This document shows positions 17,619 through 28,627 of a stretch of DNA of 64,000 bases, in pieces (position 1 is the stretch's first letter; the number at the start of each line of letters is the position of its first letter). The notes beneath the pieces are model-generated. The model was given only the letters and a program-made list of their open reading frames with translations, was not told the DNA's origin and made no database searches. The stretch comes from Gallionella sp. (lineage in GTDB: Bacteria; Pseudomonadota; Gammaproteobacteria; Burkholderiales; Gallionellaceae), in the NCBI GenBank assembly GCA_028687335.1, contig JAQUAI010000002.1, positions 1 through 64,000 of the forward strand, in the 5' to 3' direction. Both the position numbers and the translations under genes were made by a program.

Positions 17619-18472
17619 GGTGTCACCTTATACTGAGCTCGTTTTTGCAACAGCACCATTTGCCGTTCTTCAAACTTTTCTCGGGCTAATTCGCAGTACT
17701 CAGGAAGGATTTCAATGCCTATGGCATTGCGATGTAACTCCTTCGCGACATCAAGAGTGGTGCCAGAGCCTGCGAAAGGATCAAGTACAAAATCTCCCTC
17801 ATCGGTAAATAGCTTGATAAACCATTCGGGCAAAGCCTTGGGAAACGCTGCACTGTGTTTTTTATTGCCGCATTCTGTGGCCATATGAAGAACATTGGTC
17901 GGATAGGCCATCGTGCGTTGTGCCCAATTGGCGATATTCTTTCCAAAGCCACTTCCTACCTGTGAGTCATAGCGAACGATGTCGTTTTTGCCGAGAGATT
18001 TAAGTCGAGCATCAGCCCAATCACCCATTGGAACCATGACAGACTCTTGGTTCATTTTGAATTTACGTGATTTTGTGAAGTGTAAACAACGCTCCCATGA
18101 GTCGCGAAAACGGTTAGGCCATTTTCCGGGGTAGCTATTTTTCTTATGCCAGATGTATTCCTCTGTCCAATACCAACCCTGTTTGCGTAGGGCCAATATG
18201 AGTTCCAGTACATAGGTGTGACGTTCACCATCCTCAGCTTTTTCTTTAATGTTCAGTACGAAGGAGCCAGTAGGTTTGAGTACACGCAAGAATTCGGCTG
18301 AACGAGGTAAAAACCACTCAACGTATTGCTCTGGCTTTATGCCGCCATAAGTTTGAATGCGTCGGTCAGCATAAGGCGGAGAGGTGATAATCAAGTCGAT
18401 TGAATCGCTGGCAGCTTTGCTCTTGAGAACATCAAGGCAATCACCTTGTTGGATTTCTATTCTCAAGGTCAT
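17615..18472 (-). CDS. DNA methyltransferase (beta-class, TSPPY; N4-cytosine or N6-adenine)
   Basis: 285 residues. Catalytic motif IV is TSPPY at residues 30-34, and the AdoMet-binding motif [10 protein letters not shown] comes later at 231-239, followed by GIEI. That order defines the beta class of amino-methyltransferases. TSPPY occurs in both N4-cytosine and N6-adenine enzymes, so the base cannot be decided. It protects host DNA from the endonuclease encoded next. The start overlaps the gatA stop (ATGA at 18469-18472), so the cassette relies on gatCA transcription and translational coupling. AT-rich codon choice contrasts with gatA and gatB. Confidence 0.9.
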   Translation of the reverse strand: MTLRIEIQQGDCLDVLKSKAASDSIDLIITSPPYADRRIQTYGGIKPEQYVEWFLPRSAEFLRVLKPTGSFVLNIKEKAEDGERHTYVLELILALRKQGWYWTEEYIWHKKNSYPGKWPNRFRDSWERCLHFTKSRKFKMNQESVMVPMGDWADARLKSLGKNDIVRYDSQVGSGFGKNIANWAQRTMAYPTNVLHMATECGNKKHSAAFPKALPEWFIKLFTDEGDFVLDPFAGSGTTLDVAKELHRNAIGIEILPEYCELAREKFEERQMVLLQKRAQYKVTP

Positions 18473-19926
18473 AGGATGCCCTGTGGCGCGCGGCTGTGCC
18501 AGTCGGTCGCCAGTTGATATTGGTGCGCCACGTTCAGCATGCGCGCTTCGTCGAAATAGTTGCCGATGATCTGCAAGCCGACTGGCATGTTGTTGTCACC
18601 AAAACCGCAGGGGATGGACATGCCGGGCAAGCCCGCCAAGTTCACCGCGATGGTATAGATGTCGGACAGATACATCTGCACGGGATCGTCGCCTTTTTCA
18701 CCCAGTTTGAAGGCGGTGGATGGCGAGGTCGGCCCCATGATGATGTCGCAGTGTTTGTAGGCTTCCACGAAATCTTGGGCGATGAGGCGGCGGATCTTCT
18801 GCGCTTGCAGGTAATACGCGTCGTAGTAGCCGTGGCTCAGCACATAGGTACCGATCATGATGCGGCGCTTCACTTCGCTGCCAAAGCCTTGCGCACGGGA
18901 TTTTTCGTACATGTCGTTCAAGTCGCTGTAATCGGGGGCGCGGTAGCCGTAACGTACACCGTCGAAACGTGACAGATTGCTGGAGGCTTCTGCCGGTGCC
19001 AGCACGTAATAAACGGGGATGGATAAACGCGAATTGGGTAGGCTGATGTCAACCACGGTTGCACCGAGCTTTTTGTATTCGGCAAGGGCGGCTTCGACCG
19101 CCTTGGCCACGTCGCTGCCCATGCCTGCGGCGAAGAACTCTTTCGGTAAGCCGATGCGCAGGCCGTGCAGCGGTTTATCTAGGTCGCGTGCGTAGTCTTC
19201 CTTGTCGCGTTGCAGGGACGTGGAATCGCGCTCGTCGAACCCAGCCATGGTGTTCAGCATCAGCGCCAGATCTTCCGCGTTACGTCCCATCGGGCCTGCT
19301 TGGTCGAGGCTGGAGGCGAAGGCGATCATGCCGTAACGCGACACCACGCCATAGGTCGGCTTCAAGCCGGAGATGCCGCACAGCGCGGCAGGTTGGCGGA
19401 TAGAGCCGCCGGTGTCGGTGCCTGTTGCAGCTGCGCACAAGCGAGCTGCTACGGCTGCCGCTGTGCCGCCGGATGAACCGCCGGGCACGCGTGCGGTGTC
19501 CCACGGGTTTTTCACCGAGCCGTAATGCGAAGTCTCATTCGACGAGCCCATGGCGAATTCGTCCATGTTGGTCTTGCCGAGATTGATCGCGCCCGCGCTG
19601 TTGAATTGCGAGATGACGTGCGCGTCGTAGGGTGAGATAAAGTTGTGCAGCATCTTTGAGCCGCAGGTGGTCAGCCAGCCTTGAGCACAAAAAATATCTT
19701 TCTGTGCGATGGGGATGCCGGTCAGTTCGGTGGCATCGCCCTTGGCAAGCCGGGCATCGGCAGCGCGCGCTTGTGCCAAGCTCTTGTCGCTGTCTAGCGT
19801 GACGTAAGCGTTGAGTGCGGGATTGTGTTGAGCGATGCGGTCAAGGTAGAGCTGTGTCAACTCGACGCTGGAAATCTGTTTGGCACGCAAATCTGCGGCC
19901 AGTTGGCGTAGTGATTTATTGAACAT
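18469..19926 (-). CDS. gatA: Asp-tRNA(Asn)/Glu-tRNA(Gln) amidotransferase subunit A
   Basis: 485 residues, normal length for GatA. The amidase signature is intact: catalytic lysine in [20 protein letters not shown], and the Ser-cisSer segment in [12 protein letters not shown]. GatA hydrolyses glutamine and channels ammonia to GatB for conversion of Glu-tRNA(Gln) or Asp-tRNA(Asn). The start is 5 bases after gatC. The stop TGA overlaps the start of the DNA methyltransferase rather than gatB. Confidence 0.97.
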   Translation of the reverse strand: MFNKSLRQLAADLRAKQISSVELTQLYLDRIAQHNPALNAYVTLDSDKSLAQARAADARLAKGDATELTGIPIAQKDIFCAQGWLTTCGSKMLHNFISPYDAHVISQFNSAGAINLGKTNMDEFAMGSSNETSHYGSVKNPWDTARVPGGSSGGTAAAVAARLCAAATGTDTGGSIRQPAALCGISGLKPTYGVVSRYGMIAFASSLDQAGPMGRNAEDLALMLNTMAGFDERDSTSLQRDKEDYARDLDKPLHGLRIGLPKEFFAAGMGSDVAKAVEAALAEYKKLGATVVDISLPNSRLSIPVYYVLAPAEASSNLSRFDGVRYGYRAPDYSDLNDMYEKSRAQGFGSEVKRRIMIGTYVLSHGYYDAYYLQAQKIRRLIAQDFVEAYKHCDIIMGPTSPSTAFKLGEKGDDPVQMYLSDIYTIAVNLAGLPGMSIPCGFGDNNMPVGLQIIGNYFDEARMLNVAHQYQLATDWHSRAPQGIL

Positions 19927-19931
19927 GTGCT

Positions 19932-20219
19932 TTACTCGATGACTTGCGGAACAAGGTACAGACCGGCTTCTGTTTGCGGGGCGATAGCCTGAAATGCCTC
20001 GCGCTGATTGCTTTCAGTGACGATGTCCGCGCGTAGGCGTTGCGCCAAGTCTTGGCTGTGCGACATCGGCTCGACACCGTTGGTGTCAACGGCCTGCATT
20101 TCGGCGATGAGTTCAAAAATACCGGAGAGTTGGTCGCGTGCGGTTTCAATCTCCGAGTCGGTCATGGCTAGACGGGCGAGTCGAGCGACTTTTTCGACAT
20201 CCTGAGTACTTAAAGACAT
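19932..20219 (-). CDS. gatC: Asp-tRNA(Asn)/Glu-tRNA(Gln) amidotransferase subunit C
   Basis: 95 residues, the usual GatC size. The N-terminus [17 protein letters not shown] and the tail LYLVPQVIE are typical. GatC stabilises the GatA-GatB complex. I set the start at the ATG at 20219; the frame continues open upstream, but that part lies opposite mreB and is not GatC. First gene of the gat operon, divergent from mreB across about 80 bp that must hold both promoters. Confidence 0.95.
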   Translation of the reverse strand: MSLSTQDVEKVARLARLAMTDSEIETARDQLSGIFELIAEMQAVDTNGVEPMSHSQDLAQRLRADIVTESNQREAFQAIAPQTEAGLYLVPQVIE

Positions 20220-20273
20220 AGTAAAAACTTTATAAGAATAAGGCCGATAGGTTATCATAGAAGGGTTTATTGA

Positions 20274-21344
<1,071 letters not shown>

Positions 21345-21385
21345 TTTCCATCGAATAATTCTGCCACTTTCTCATACCGCGATTG

Positions 21386-22294
21386 ATGGATAACACGCAA
21401 TCTTTCCAGTTCTTCAATCGCGGCCCCAGCCCGGCGGTGCGGCTGGTGTTTTTCTCCGTACTTTCCCTGTTGCTGATGTTCGTCGATACGCGTTATCGCT
21501 ATCTCGAATCAAGTCGGGCGGCTTTGTCCGTGGTACTTTCTCCGGTGCAGCATATGGCGACATTACCGGGCAAGTTGCTGACGGATGCGGGTGCATTTTT
21601 TCGCACGCAGCACGGGTTGGTGGAAGATAACCACACTTTGCTACAACAGCACGATCAGGACAGCGCTCGTCTGGCTGAACTGAATGCCTTGCAGCAGGAA
21701 AATCGGCAGTTGCGCACTCTGTTGGAGTTGCCACAGCGTGTCGAATTCAAGGCGCAGTTGGCCGAGATTGTGTACGCCGAGCGTGATGTATTCCAGCGCA
21801 AGCTGATGGTCAACAAAGGCGCGACGACAAACGTGCAACTCGGTCAGGTGGTGATGGATGACGGCGGAATTGTCGGCCAGATAACGCGCGTGTATCCGTG
21901 GTTATCCGAAGTGACTTTGGTGACTGAAAAAGATCACGCCGTACCGGTGCAAGTGTTGCGCAACGGCTTGCGTACGGTGGTGTTTGGCGCGGGCGACACC
22001 AGTCAGTTGTCACTGCGCTATATGCCGGTTAGTTCCGATATTCAAAATGGTGACTTGTTGGTGACCTCCGGTATTGATGGCGTGTATCCGCCGGGGATTC
22101 CGGTTGCGAAAGTGGTGCGTATCGAACGTGATGCTGCCTATCCTTTTGCGCGGGTGATCTGTTTGCCGGTGGCGGGAGTAGATCGCCATCGTCATTTACT
22201 GATTCTGCCCAACTTGCCGTCCCCGCCCGCGCTTCCTGATGCCTCGCTGGCACAAGCGGCGAGCGCCGTGGCCGTGGTGAGCGAGAAAAAATAA
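21386..22294 (+). CDS. mreC: Cell shape-determining protein MreC
   Basis: 302 residues from the ATG at 21386 (an in-frame TTG sits three bases before it). One N-terminal membrane helix (about 17-35) is followed by a periplasmic coiled coil (about 65-110, rich in Gln/Glu/Leu) and the paired beta-barrel domain with VTEKDHAVPVQV and SGIDGVYPPGIPVAKV. MreC links MreB filaments to PBP2. The last base of its TAA stop is the first base of mreD. Confidence 0.97.
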   Translation: MDNTQSFQFFNRGPSPAVRLVFFSVLSLLLMFVDTRYRYLESSRAALSVVLSPVQHMATLPGKLLTDAGAFFRTQHGLVEDNHTLLQQHDQDSARLAELNALQQENRQLRTLLELPQRVEFKAQLAEIVYAERDVFQRKLMVNKGATTNVQLGQVVMDDGGIVGQITRVYPWLSEVTLVTEKDHAVPVQVLRNGLRTVVFGAGDTSQLSLRYMPVSSDIQNGDLLVTSGIDGVYPPGIPVAKVVRIERDAAYPFARVICLPVAGVDRHRHLLILPNLPSPPALPDASLAQAASAVAVVSEKK

Positions 22295-22812
22295 TGGCCT
22301 ATTTTCCATCCCAAAATTCAGAGATTAACCGCCCAGTTAGCACCGTATTTATCGTGATCAGTGTGTTGGCGGCGTTGTTGCTTAATGGCCTGCCCTGGCA
22401 AGGTGTGTGGCTCCATCTGCGTCCCGATTTCGTGGCGGTGGTGATGTTGTACTGGTGTACACACAAACCGTTGCGTGTGGGCATTGGCCTAACTTGGTTT
22501 GTCGGCATTCTGGCTGATGTGGCGGATGCCAGCTTGTTTGGGCAGCATGCTCTGGCGTACACCCTGCTTGCCTTCGGTGGCGTGGTGCTGCACCGACGCT
22601 TGCAGATGTTTGATTTGCGCCAGCAAACGACGCAGGTATTCGGTATTTTTGTGCTGACCTACAGCGTGTATGCGCTGGTGCATTGGCAGGTCAACGGCTA
22701 TCTGGTGTGGAGCTACTTTTTCGGCTGTCTTACTTCCACTCTGTTATGGATTCCGCTCAGCATGGCCTTTCACACCATGCGGCAATTGCGCATGGATCGT
22801 GAACGCCCATGA
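22294..22812 (+). CDS. mreD: Rod-shape-determining membrane protein MreD
   Basis: 172 residues, nearly all hydrophobic, with five to six predicted membrane helices and a short basic C-terminus (RQLRMDRERP). This matches MreD, the inner-membrane partner of MreC in the elongasome. It overlaps mreC by one base and mrdA by ATGA (22809-22812), implying coupled translation along the operon. Confidence 0.95.
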   Translation: MAYFPSQNSEINRPVSTVFIVISVLAALLLNGLPWQGVWLHLRPDFVAVVMLYWCTHKPLRVGIGLTWFVGILADVADASLFGQHALAYTLLAFGGVVLHRRLQMFDLRQQTTQVFGIFVLTYSVYALVHWQVNGYLVWSYFFGCLTSTLLWIPLSMAFHTMRQLRMDRERP

Positions 22813-24734
22813 GCAAACATGTCGAGCTAAAAAACCACCAGCGCGAGATTTACTACTTCCGGTTACGGTTGGCACTCAGCATCGCTTTTGTGATGACACT
22901 GATGCTTATTTTGTTGGCCCGTTTTTTCTATTTGCAGGTAGTACGCCACGATTACTACCAGACGCTGGCAGAAAGTAACCGTATTTCAGTGGTGCCGATT
23001 GTGCCCAATCGCGGGCTGATCCTCGACCGCAACGGTGTGGTAATGGCGCACAACTATTCCGGCTACACGTTGGAGATCACGCCAAGTAAAACACACGGAC
23101 TGGAAGAAACGATCAACGAACTTGCTACGCTGATCGAAATAACCCCGAAAGACCGCAAGCGTTTTAAAAAACTGTTGGCCGAGCGGCGCGACTTTGAAAC
23201 GCTGATGATACGCAACCGTCTCAGCGATGAAGAAGTGGCACGTTTTGCCGCACAGCAATATCGCTTTCCGGGAGTCGAAATCAAGGCGCGCCTGTTCCGT
23301 GACTATCCGTTTGGAGAAAAAACCGCGCATCTCATCGGTTACATTGGCCGTATCAATCAGACCGATGTCGAGCGATTGGAAGAAAATGATTTGGCGGCCA
23401 ATTATCGCGGCTCTGATTACATCGGCAAGGCCGGTTTGGAGCAGAGTTATGAGAGCGAGCTACACGGTACAACTGGCGTGGAAGAGGTTGAGGTTGATTC
23501 CGGCGGGCGGGCGGTGCGGATGTTGTCGCGCAGCGCGCCGGTGTCGGGTAACACGCTGGTGTTGAGTGTCGATGCCAAGTTGCAAGAAATTGCTGAGCAG
23601 GCATTTGGCAACTATCGCGGCGCGCTGGTGGCGATTGATCCCCGCAACGGTGAAGTGTTGGCTTTCGTCAGCAAGCCGGGTTACGACCCCAGCTTGTTCA
23701 TCGATGGTATTGATCCGCAGAACTGGGATGAACTCAACAACTCGCCCGACACACCGCTGAATAATCGAGCTCTGCGCGGACAATATCCGCCGGGTTCCAC
23801 TATCAAACCGTTTATGGCGCTAGCCGGACTGCATTACGGCGAGCGTTCGCCGTCGTACACGATTAGTGACCCCGGATTTTTTACGCTGCCGGGTAGCAGT
23901 CATCAATATCGCGATTGGAAAAAAGGCGGTCACGGCAGTGTCGATTTATTTAAATCCATCGTCGTTTCCTGTGATACCTACTACTACGGTCTGGCCACAC
24001 AGATGGGGATAGACCGTATTTTTGAATATCTCTCCGGTTTCGGCTTCGGTAAGAAAACGGGGATCGATTTGGGGCGGAAAACCGAACAGGGTTATGACGG
24101 TGAGTCTTCCGGCTTGCTGCCTTCGCAGGAATGGAAAATGCGCCGCTTCAAGCAGAAGTGGTATGCGGGCGACACGGTTTCGGTTGGTATCGGGCAAGGG
24201 TATAACCTCGTCACGCCAATGCAGCTGGCGATGGCTACCGCGACGTTGGCGAACAACGGCGTTGCGTATTTGCCGCATCTGGTGCGCGAAGTGCGCAGTA
24301 CGCGCAGTGGTGAAAGTCGGCTGATCGTACCCAAGCAAACCGGAGAGTTGAAAATACCGGCGGATCAGATTGACTTGGTCAAGCGTGCAATGCTGGCCGT
24401 AACGCAACCGGGCGGAACCGCCTCGCAAGCTGCGCAGGGTGCGCCGTATCACATTGCCGGAAAAACCGGCACGGCGCAGGTGGTCGGCATGAAGCAGGGT
24501 GAAAAATACGATGCTAGTAAGCTGGATGAGCGTCATCGCGACCATGCGTGGTTTATTGCTTTTGCTCCAGCCGAGCAACCTACCATCGCTCTGGTAGTAC
24601 TGGCTGAAAACGGCGGCCACGGTGGCGGGACGGCTGCGCCGATTGCGCGCAAGGTGATGGATTACCATTTGCTCGGGAAGGTGCCGCAACCGCTGCCGGA
24701 CAGTGCGGCAACAGGAGAACCTGAACATGACTAA
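22809..24734 (+). CDS. mrdA: Penicillin-binding protein 2 (peptidoglycan transpeptidase)
   Basis: 641 residues, the usual PBP2 size. A single N-terminal membrane helix (about 20-42) leads into a pedestal domain and a transpeptidase domain. The active-site serine is Ser330 in STIK, the SxD element is SCDTYYYG, and the KTG motif lies in AGKTGTAQ. PBP2 is the crosslinking enzyme of the elongasome working with RodA, which is encoded next and overlaps by 8 bases. Confidence 0.97.
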   Translation: MSKHVELKNHQREIYYFRLRLALSIAFVMTLMLILLARFFYLQVVRHDYYQTLAESNRISVVPIVPNRGLILDRNGVVMAHNYSGYTLEITPSKTHGLEETINELATLIEITPKDRKRFKKLLAERRDFETLMIRNRLSDEEVARFAAQQYRFPGVEIKARLFRDYPFGEKTAHLIGYIGRINQTDVERLEENDLAANYRGSDYIGKAGLEQSYESELHGTTGVEEVEVDSGGRAVRMLSRSAPVSGNTLVLSVDAKLQEIAEQAFGNYRGALVAIDPRNGEVLAFVSKPGYDPSLFIDGIDPQNWDELNNSPDTPLNNRALRGQYPPGSTIKPFMALAGLHYGERSPSYTISDPGFFTLPGSSHQYRDWKKGGHGSVDLFKSIVVSCDTYYYGLATQMGIDRIFEYLSGFGFGKKTGIDLGRKTEQGYDGESSGLLPSQEWKMRRFKQKWYAGDTVSVGIGQGYNLVTPMQLAMATATLANNGVAYLPHLVREVRSTRSGESRLIVPKQTGELKIPADQIDLVKRAMLAVTQPGGTASQAAQGAPYHIAGKTGTAQVVGMKQGEKYDASKLDERHRDHAWFIAFAPAEQPTIALVVLAENGGHGGGTAAPIARKVMDYHLLGKVPQPLPDSAATGEPEHD

Positions 24735-25824
24735 ACGCCAGTTATGGTTGCGTTTTACCGCGCACCTAGATATGCCCTTGCTGCTAGGGCTTGGACTGTT
24801 GATGTTAACCAGCCTGACAATTTTGCATAGTGCTGACAACGGTGGCTGGGGGCAACCGTTGAAGCAGGTGCTCAACATCCTGGTGGGTTTCACCGCAATG
24901 TGGATTGTTGCCAATCTTCCCTTGCATTACCTGATGCGTACCGCGCTGCCGATTTACACGCTGGGCGTGGTTTTACTGATTGGCGTTGCCCTGTTTGGCG
25001 ACATAAGCCACGGTGCTCGGCGCTGGCTGAATATCGGCATTGCCACGATTCAACCATCCGAGCTGATGAAGATCGGCGTGCCGCTGATGATGGCGTGGTA
25101 TTTCGAAAAGCACGAGGCCACTTTGACGGCAAAAAACTACATTGTCGCCACGCTTTTACTTTTGGTGCCGGTAGCATTGATCGCACGCCAGCCCGACTTG
25201 GGAACCGCATTGCTGATTTCGGCCAGCGGTTTTTATGTGCTATTTCTGGCTGGGCTGAGTTGGAAGGTGATCGGTGGACTGTTTGTTGCCGCGCTGGCCA
25301 GCGCACCGGTGATGTGGTCGATGCTGCATGATTATCAGCGCCACCGTATCGAGATGCTGTTTGATCCGTCGCAGGATGCCTTGGGTAAGGGTTATCACAC
25401 CATTCAAGGCATGATCGCGGTCGGCTCAGGTGGGCTGTTGGGCAAAGGGTATCTGAATGGCACGCAAACGCACTTGGACTTCCTGCCAGAACGCACCACT
25501 GACTTTATTTTTGCCGTCTATTCGGAAGAGTTTGGTTTACTCGGCAATTTGATTTTACTTGGTTTTTATCTGCTGGTGATCGGGCGCGGTTTTATCATCA
25601 CGGCGAATGCCTCCACTTATTTCACGAGGCTGATGGCAGGGTCGATTACGCTGACTTTCGCTACTTATGCCTTCGTTAATATGGGCATGGTCAGCGGTAT
25701 TTTGCCCGTGGTTGGCGTACCGTTGCCACTGATGAGTTACGGCGGCACATCAATGCTGACCCTGATGTTGGGTTTTGGTATGCTGATGAGTATTGAGACA
25801 CATAAAAAACTAGTTAAGACTTAA
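24727..25824 (+). CDS. rodA: RodA, SEDS-family peptidoglycan glycosyltransferase
   Basis: 365 residues from the ATG at 24727, which has AGGAG at 24712-24716. About ten membrane helices are visible. SEDS signatures include HGARRWLNIG, QPSELMKI, RQPDLGTALL, FLPERTTDFIFAV and GVPLPLMSYGGTSML. It polymerises lipid II glycan strands in the inner membrane as partner of PBP2. The in-frame ATG-rich stretch upstream belongs to mrdA. Confidence 0.97.
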   Translation: MTKRQLWLRFTAHLDMPLLLGLGLLMLTSLTILHSADNGGWGQPLKQVLNILVGFTAMWIVANLPLHYLMRTALPIYTLGVVLLIGVALFGDISHGARRWLNIGIATIQPSELMKIGVPLMMAWYFEKHEATLTAKNYIVATLLLLVPVALIARQPDLGTALLISASGFYVLFLAGLSWKVIGGLFVAALASAPVMWSMLHDYQRHRIEMLFDPSQDALGKGYHTIQGMIAVGSGGLLGKGYLNGTQTHLDFLPERTTDFIFAVYSEEFGLLGNLILLGFYLLVIGRGFIITANASTYFTRLMAGSITLTFATYAFVNMGMVSGILPVVGVPLPLMSYGGTSMLTLMLGFGMLMSIETHKKLVKT

Positions 25825-25833
25825 GGGGGGAGC

Positions 25834-26799
25834 ATGAGCAAGCAAATCATCGCGGTGTTGTTGGCAAGTTTGGTGTTGTCCGCCTGTGGTAGTACGTCGC
25901 AACGCAAAGTTGAAACTCGCAGCGCGCCCGCACCGATAGAAAATCGTTCCGTGGGAGTCGCAGCCACAACAGCAGCTGTAGTCGAGGCCCCTGTGGGTGG
26001 TGGTTACTTGTCGGGCGATGGCCCTGGAGCTAATGCTCCGACCGATATTGAAACGATTCCCGATGCCGTGCCGCGCAACGAGCCTTTGCATCGATACGCC
26101 AATCGTCCGTATGTGGCATTGGGTAAAACCTATACACCGCAAAAAACGGCAGGAAATTTCCGTGAGCGCGGTATTGCGTCTTGGTATGGCAAAAAATTCC
26201 ACGGTCAGCGCACGTCCAGCGGCGAGGTTTACGATATGTACGGCATGACGGCAGCGCATCCGACTTTGCCGATACCGAGCTATGTGCGTGTGACCAATGT
26301 GGCAAACGACAAGTCGGTGGTGGTGCGGGTGAATGATCGCGGACCTTTCTTGCACGAGCGAGTCATTGATCTTTCCTATACCGCCGCGCACAAGCTTGGC
26401 ATCGTCGGCGCGGGCAGCGCGGAAGTTACTATCGAAAGTTTGAGCGCATCCGAGCATTTGGCTACCGCACCAGTTAAAAAATCTGCGCCAGTGGAGAGTC
26501 GTCCTTTAGCGAGCAGCGAGCCAGTTACAGAAGCGCAGCCCGCAAAAATCATCACGACAACACGCGGTAGCAATATCTACTTGCAGTTGGGTGCATTTAA
26601 ATCCACTCAAGCGGCGGAAAGTTTCATGGCAAAGATGCGTTCCGAGTTGGGCAGCGTGGATAAAGAGTTAAGTCTGTTCGTTAAAGACGGGCTCACGCGG
26701 GTGCATATTGGGCCGTATAAAACGCAGGATGCGGCGCGTAGTAGCGCAGTAGAAATGCAAGATAAGCTGGGTTTCAAGCCGATGGTGAATTTGCACTAG
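25834..26799 (+). CDS. rlpA: RlpA, septal/wall lytic transglycosylase lipoprotein
   Basis: 321 residues. A lipoprotein signal with lipobox LSAC (Cys18) precedes a low-complexity region, a double-psi beta-barrel RlpA domain (about 110-190, with GIASWYGKKFHG, RTSSGEVYDM, VRVNDRGPF and VIDLSYTAAHKLG) and a C-terminal SPOR domain (about 245-320), which binds denuded glycan strands. RlpA cleaves such strands at the septum. It closes the mre operon, 9 bases after rodA. It converges on the GT39 gene; I see no clear terminator in the 46 bases between. Confidence 0.95.
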   Translation: MSKQIIAVLLASLVLSACGSTSQRKVETRSAPAPIENRSVGVAATTAAVVEAPVGGGYLSGDGPGANAPTDIETIPDAVPRNEPLHRYANRPYVALGKTYTPQKTAGNFRERGIASWYGKKFHGQRTSSGEVYDMYGMTAAHPTLPIPSYVRVTNVANDKSVVVRVNDRGPFLHERVIDLSYTAAHKLGIVGAGSAEVTIESLSASEHLATAPVKKSAPVESRPLASSEPVTEAQPAKIITTTRGSNIYLQLGAFKSTQAAESFMAKMRSELGSVDKELSLFVKDGLTRVHIGPYKTQDAARSSAVEMQDKLGFKPMVNLH

Positions 26800-26845
26800 C
26801 CGGTCGTCGCGGCGAAGGCAAGATGGCTGTGTTTCGGCTAACGGA

Positions 26846-28510
26846 CTATTTATTTTTGTCAGACACGGTGCGGCTCTTAGCTTGATAGAGCCGATAGTGT
26901 TCGTTCTTGTCGCCTTTGCGGCTGCCTTCCCAGATCAACTGCCAGCGCGCCTCATTCAGCAAGGGGGCGCTGACGTTTTCGCCTTGAATCAAACGTAAAT
27001 CGCAGCGTTCTACATGATCTGCTCGTGTGGTGATACCGCCGAAGTAATGCAACATGGCGCGCTGCCCGTCACCTAGATGTGATCTGCCGATGCAGCGATA
27101 GTGATCGGGTAACGCGGCCTGCATCGACACAACCATGTGGCGATAACTTTTGCCGCTATCCAACCAAGGCAACCATAACGTCATGGTCAACACCCAAGTA
27201 AGCGTGATGCCTGCGGCCCAGTTGGTGACTGCGCGACGCATTGAGCGTCCGACGCGCCAGACCAACACTAGCCAAAGTACGCTGGCGATGAGGGCGAGCG
27301 TAAATGGTGTGCTCTGTAATGCTGGTTCAAATCCGGGTTGGTAGTCTTTCAGCCATTGCGTGATTTTGGCGTGGTTATCCAATAGCAAACCGGCCCAGCC
27401 CCACCACATCAGAATTGCAACTAGCGCAAACGTCATTAAGCCGAACCAGTCCAGTGCATTCGCCGCACCGCGTTTCAGCGCGGAGAGCGAGGCTGTGGCA
27501 AGTAGTGTGATCGGCAACAGCATTGGCAGTGCAAATACTTCCTTGATGTTGGGCACCAAACTCAGCACGATTAACATCACTAAAAAGCTAACCAAAGGCA
27601 GTTGCAAGTCGTCGCGCTGGGGCAGGCGGTGGCGTGATTGCCATACTACCCACGCGGCGAGCGGGAGCGCTGGCCACGCTAGCCAAGGCAGATTTTTGGC
27701 ATAGTAAAGCGAGTCTTTATTCGGGCCGCCCGCCGCGTAATTGATCCAGTTGCCGATGTTATGCGACCAAGCCCAGTCGGTGAATAGCTGCGGCGAGTAT
27801 TGATACAGTAACAGCGGCCAGATGGTCAGCCAAGGCAATGCAAAAGGAAGGGCGAGCATGATGCTGGCAAGGTAGCTGCGGTCACGCCAGCGTGTAAACA
27901 GCAAGGGCAGCGACGCGGCGATGAGTATAAATAAAACGGGGGCGATAAAGCCTTTGGACATAAAGCCGATACCTACACCGGTACCCAGTAGCACTCCCGC
28001 GCGCAGTATGCGTTCTTGGCTGTAGGAAAATCCGAGCATCATCATCGAACAGCCCGCCAGCAAAGCAAGGTCGGTAATCATCTGATGTGCGCGCACCATC
28101 ATGCCGACACAGCCGATCAAAATAATGGCGGCCGCCCAGCCGCGATTTTCACCGTACAGCTTGCGTCCGGCTAGGCCGACGAACAGCAGAGTCAGGGCAA
28201 CGTAAAAGCCGCTGGCTAAACGTGCGCCATCATGTGGCGGCAGCCAAGACGAAAAAGTCTGAGCGAATAATGCGGCAGTCCAGTAATACAGCGGCGGCTT
28301 GTCCATATAAGGCTCGCCCGCCAAAGTCGGCACCAGCCAATTACCACTTTCCAATATTGAGTAAATCAGCCCGAAGCTGTACGCCTCATCCGGTTTCCAT
28401 GGATCGTGCCCGATCAGTCCGGTGAATAGCCACACAAAAATTAACCCACCAAGCAGAATGGCTTTGGCGGGGGTAACTGGATGCGGGTCGTTGGGGCGGA
28501 TGAAATACAT
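26846..28510 (-). CDS. GT39-family membrane glycosyltransferase (ArnT-like)
   Basis: 554 residues from the ATG at 28510 (a GTG at 28534 is possible but falls inside a repeat). About 12 membrane helices occur. The first periplasmic loop carries HDPWKPDEAY with the acidic pair typical of ArnT/PMT-type enzymes, followed by YMDKPPLYYW. Such proteins move a sugar from a polyprenyl-phosphate donor to lipid A or another periplasmic acceptor. The exact acceptor cannot be told and no aminoarabinose genes are nearby, so I withhold the name arnT. It follows the M48 peptidase gene on the same strand across a 117-bp gap filled by a repeat. Confidence 0.85.
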   Translation of the reverse strand: MYFIRPNDPHPVTPAKAILLGGLIFVWLFTGLIGHDPWKPDEAYSFGLIYSILESGNWLVPTLAGEPYMDKPPLYYWTAALFAQTFSSWLPPHDGARLASGFYVALTLLFVGLAGRKLYGENRGWAAAIILIGCVGMMVRAHQMITDLALLAGCSMMMLGFSYSQERILRAGVLLGTGVGIGFMSKGFIAPVLFILIAASLPLLFTRWRDRSYLASIMLALPFALPWLTIWPLLLYQYSPQLFTDWAWSHNIGNWINYAAGGPNKDSLYYAKNLPWLAWPALPLAAWVVWQSRHRLPQRDDLQLPLVSFLVMLIVLSLVPNIKEVFALPMLLPITLLATASLSALKRGAANALDWFGLMTFALVAILMWWGWAGLLLDNHAKITQWLKDYQPGFEPALQSTPFTLALIASVLWLVLVWRVGRSMRRAVTNWAAGITLTWVLTMTLWLPWLDSGKSYRHMVVSMQAALPDHYRCIGRSHLGDGQRAMLHYFGGITTRADHVERCDLRLIQGENVSAPLLNEARWQLIWEGSRKGDKNEHYRLYQAKSRTVSDKNK

Positions 28511-28513
28511 AAA

Positions 28514-28619
28514 TCTATTGTCCACGAAATACACGAAAACACACGAAAAAAGAGATCAGCGAATTCCGTCGTTGCTTATGCAAAGGGCTGGCGTGTGTTG
28601 CGTACCTTTCGTGGATAGA
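28514..28619. repeat. Small inverted-repeat element (MITE/REP-like) between M48 and GT39 genes
   Basis: About 106 bp bounded by imperfect inverted ends: TCTATTGTCCACGAAA at 28514-28529 and TTTCGTGGATAGA at 28607-28619. Just inside the left end is a run of CACGAAA units (ACACGAAA, ACACACGAAA). It contains no coding frame. CCACGAAA-type repeats are familiar intergenic elements in other bacteria, to my recollection; here it occupies nearly all of the intergenic gap. Confidence 0.55.
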
Positions 28620-28627
28620 GTCTGGCG

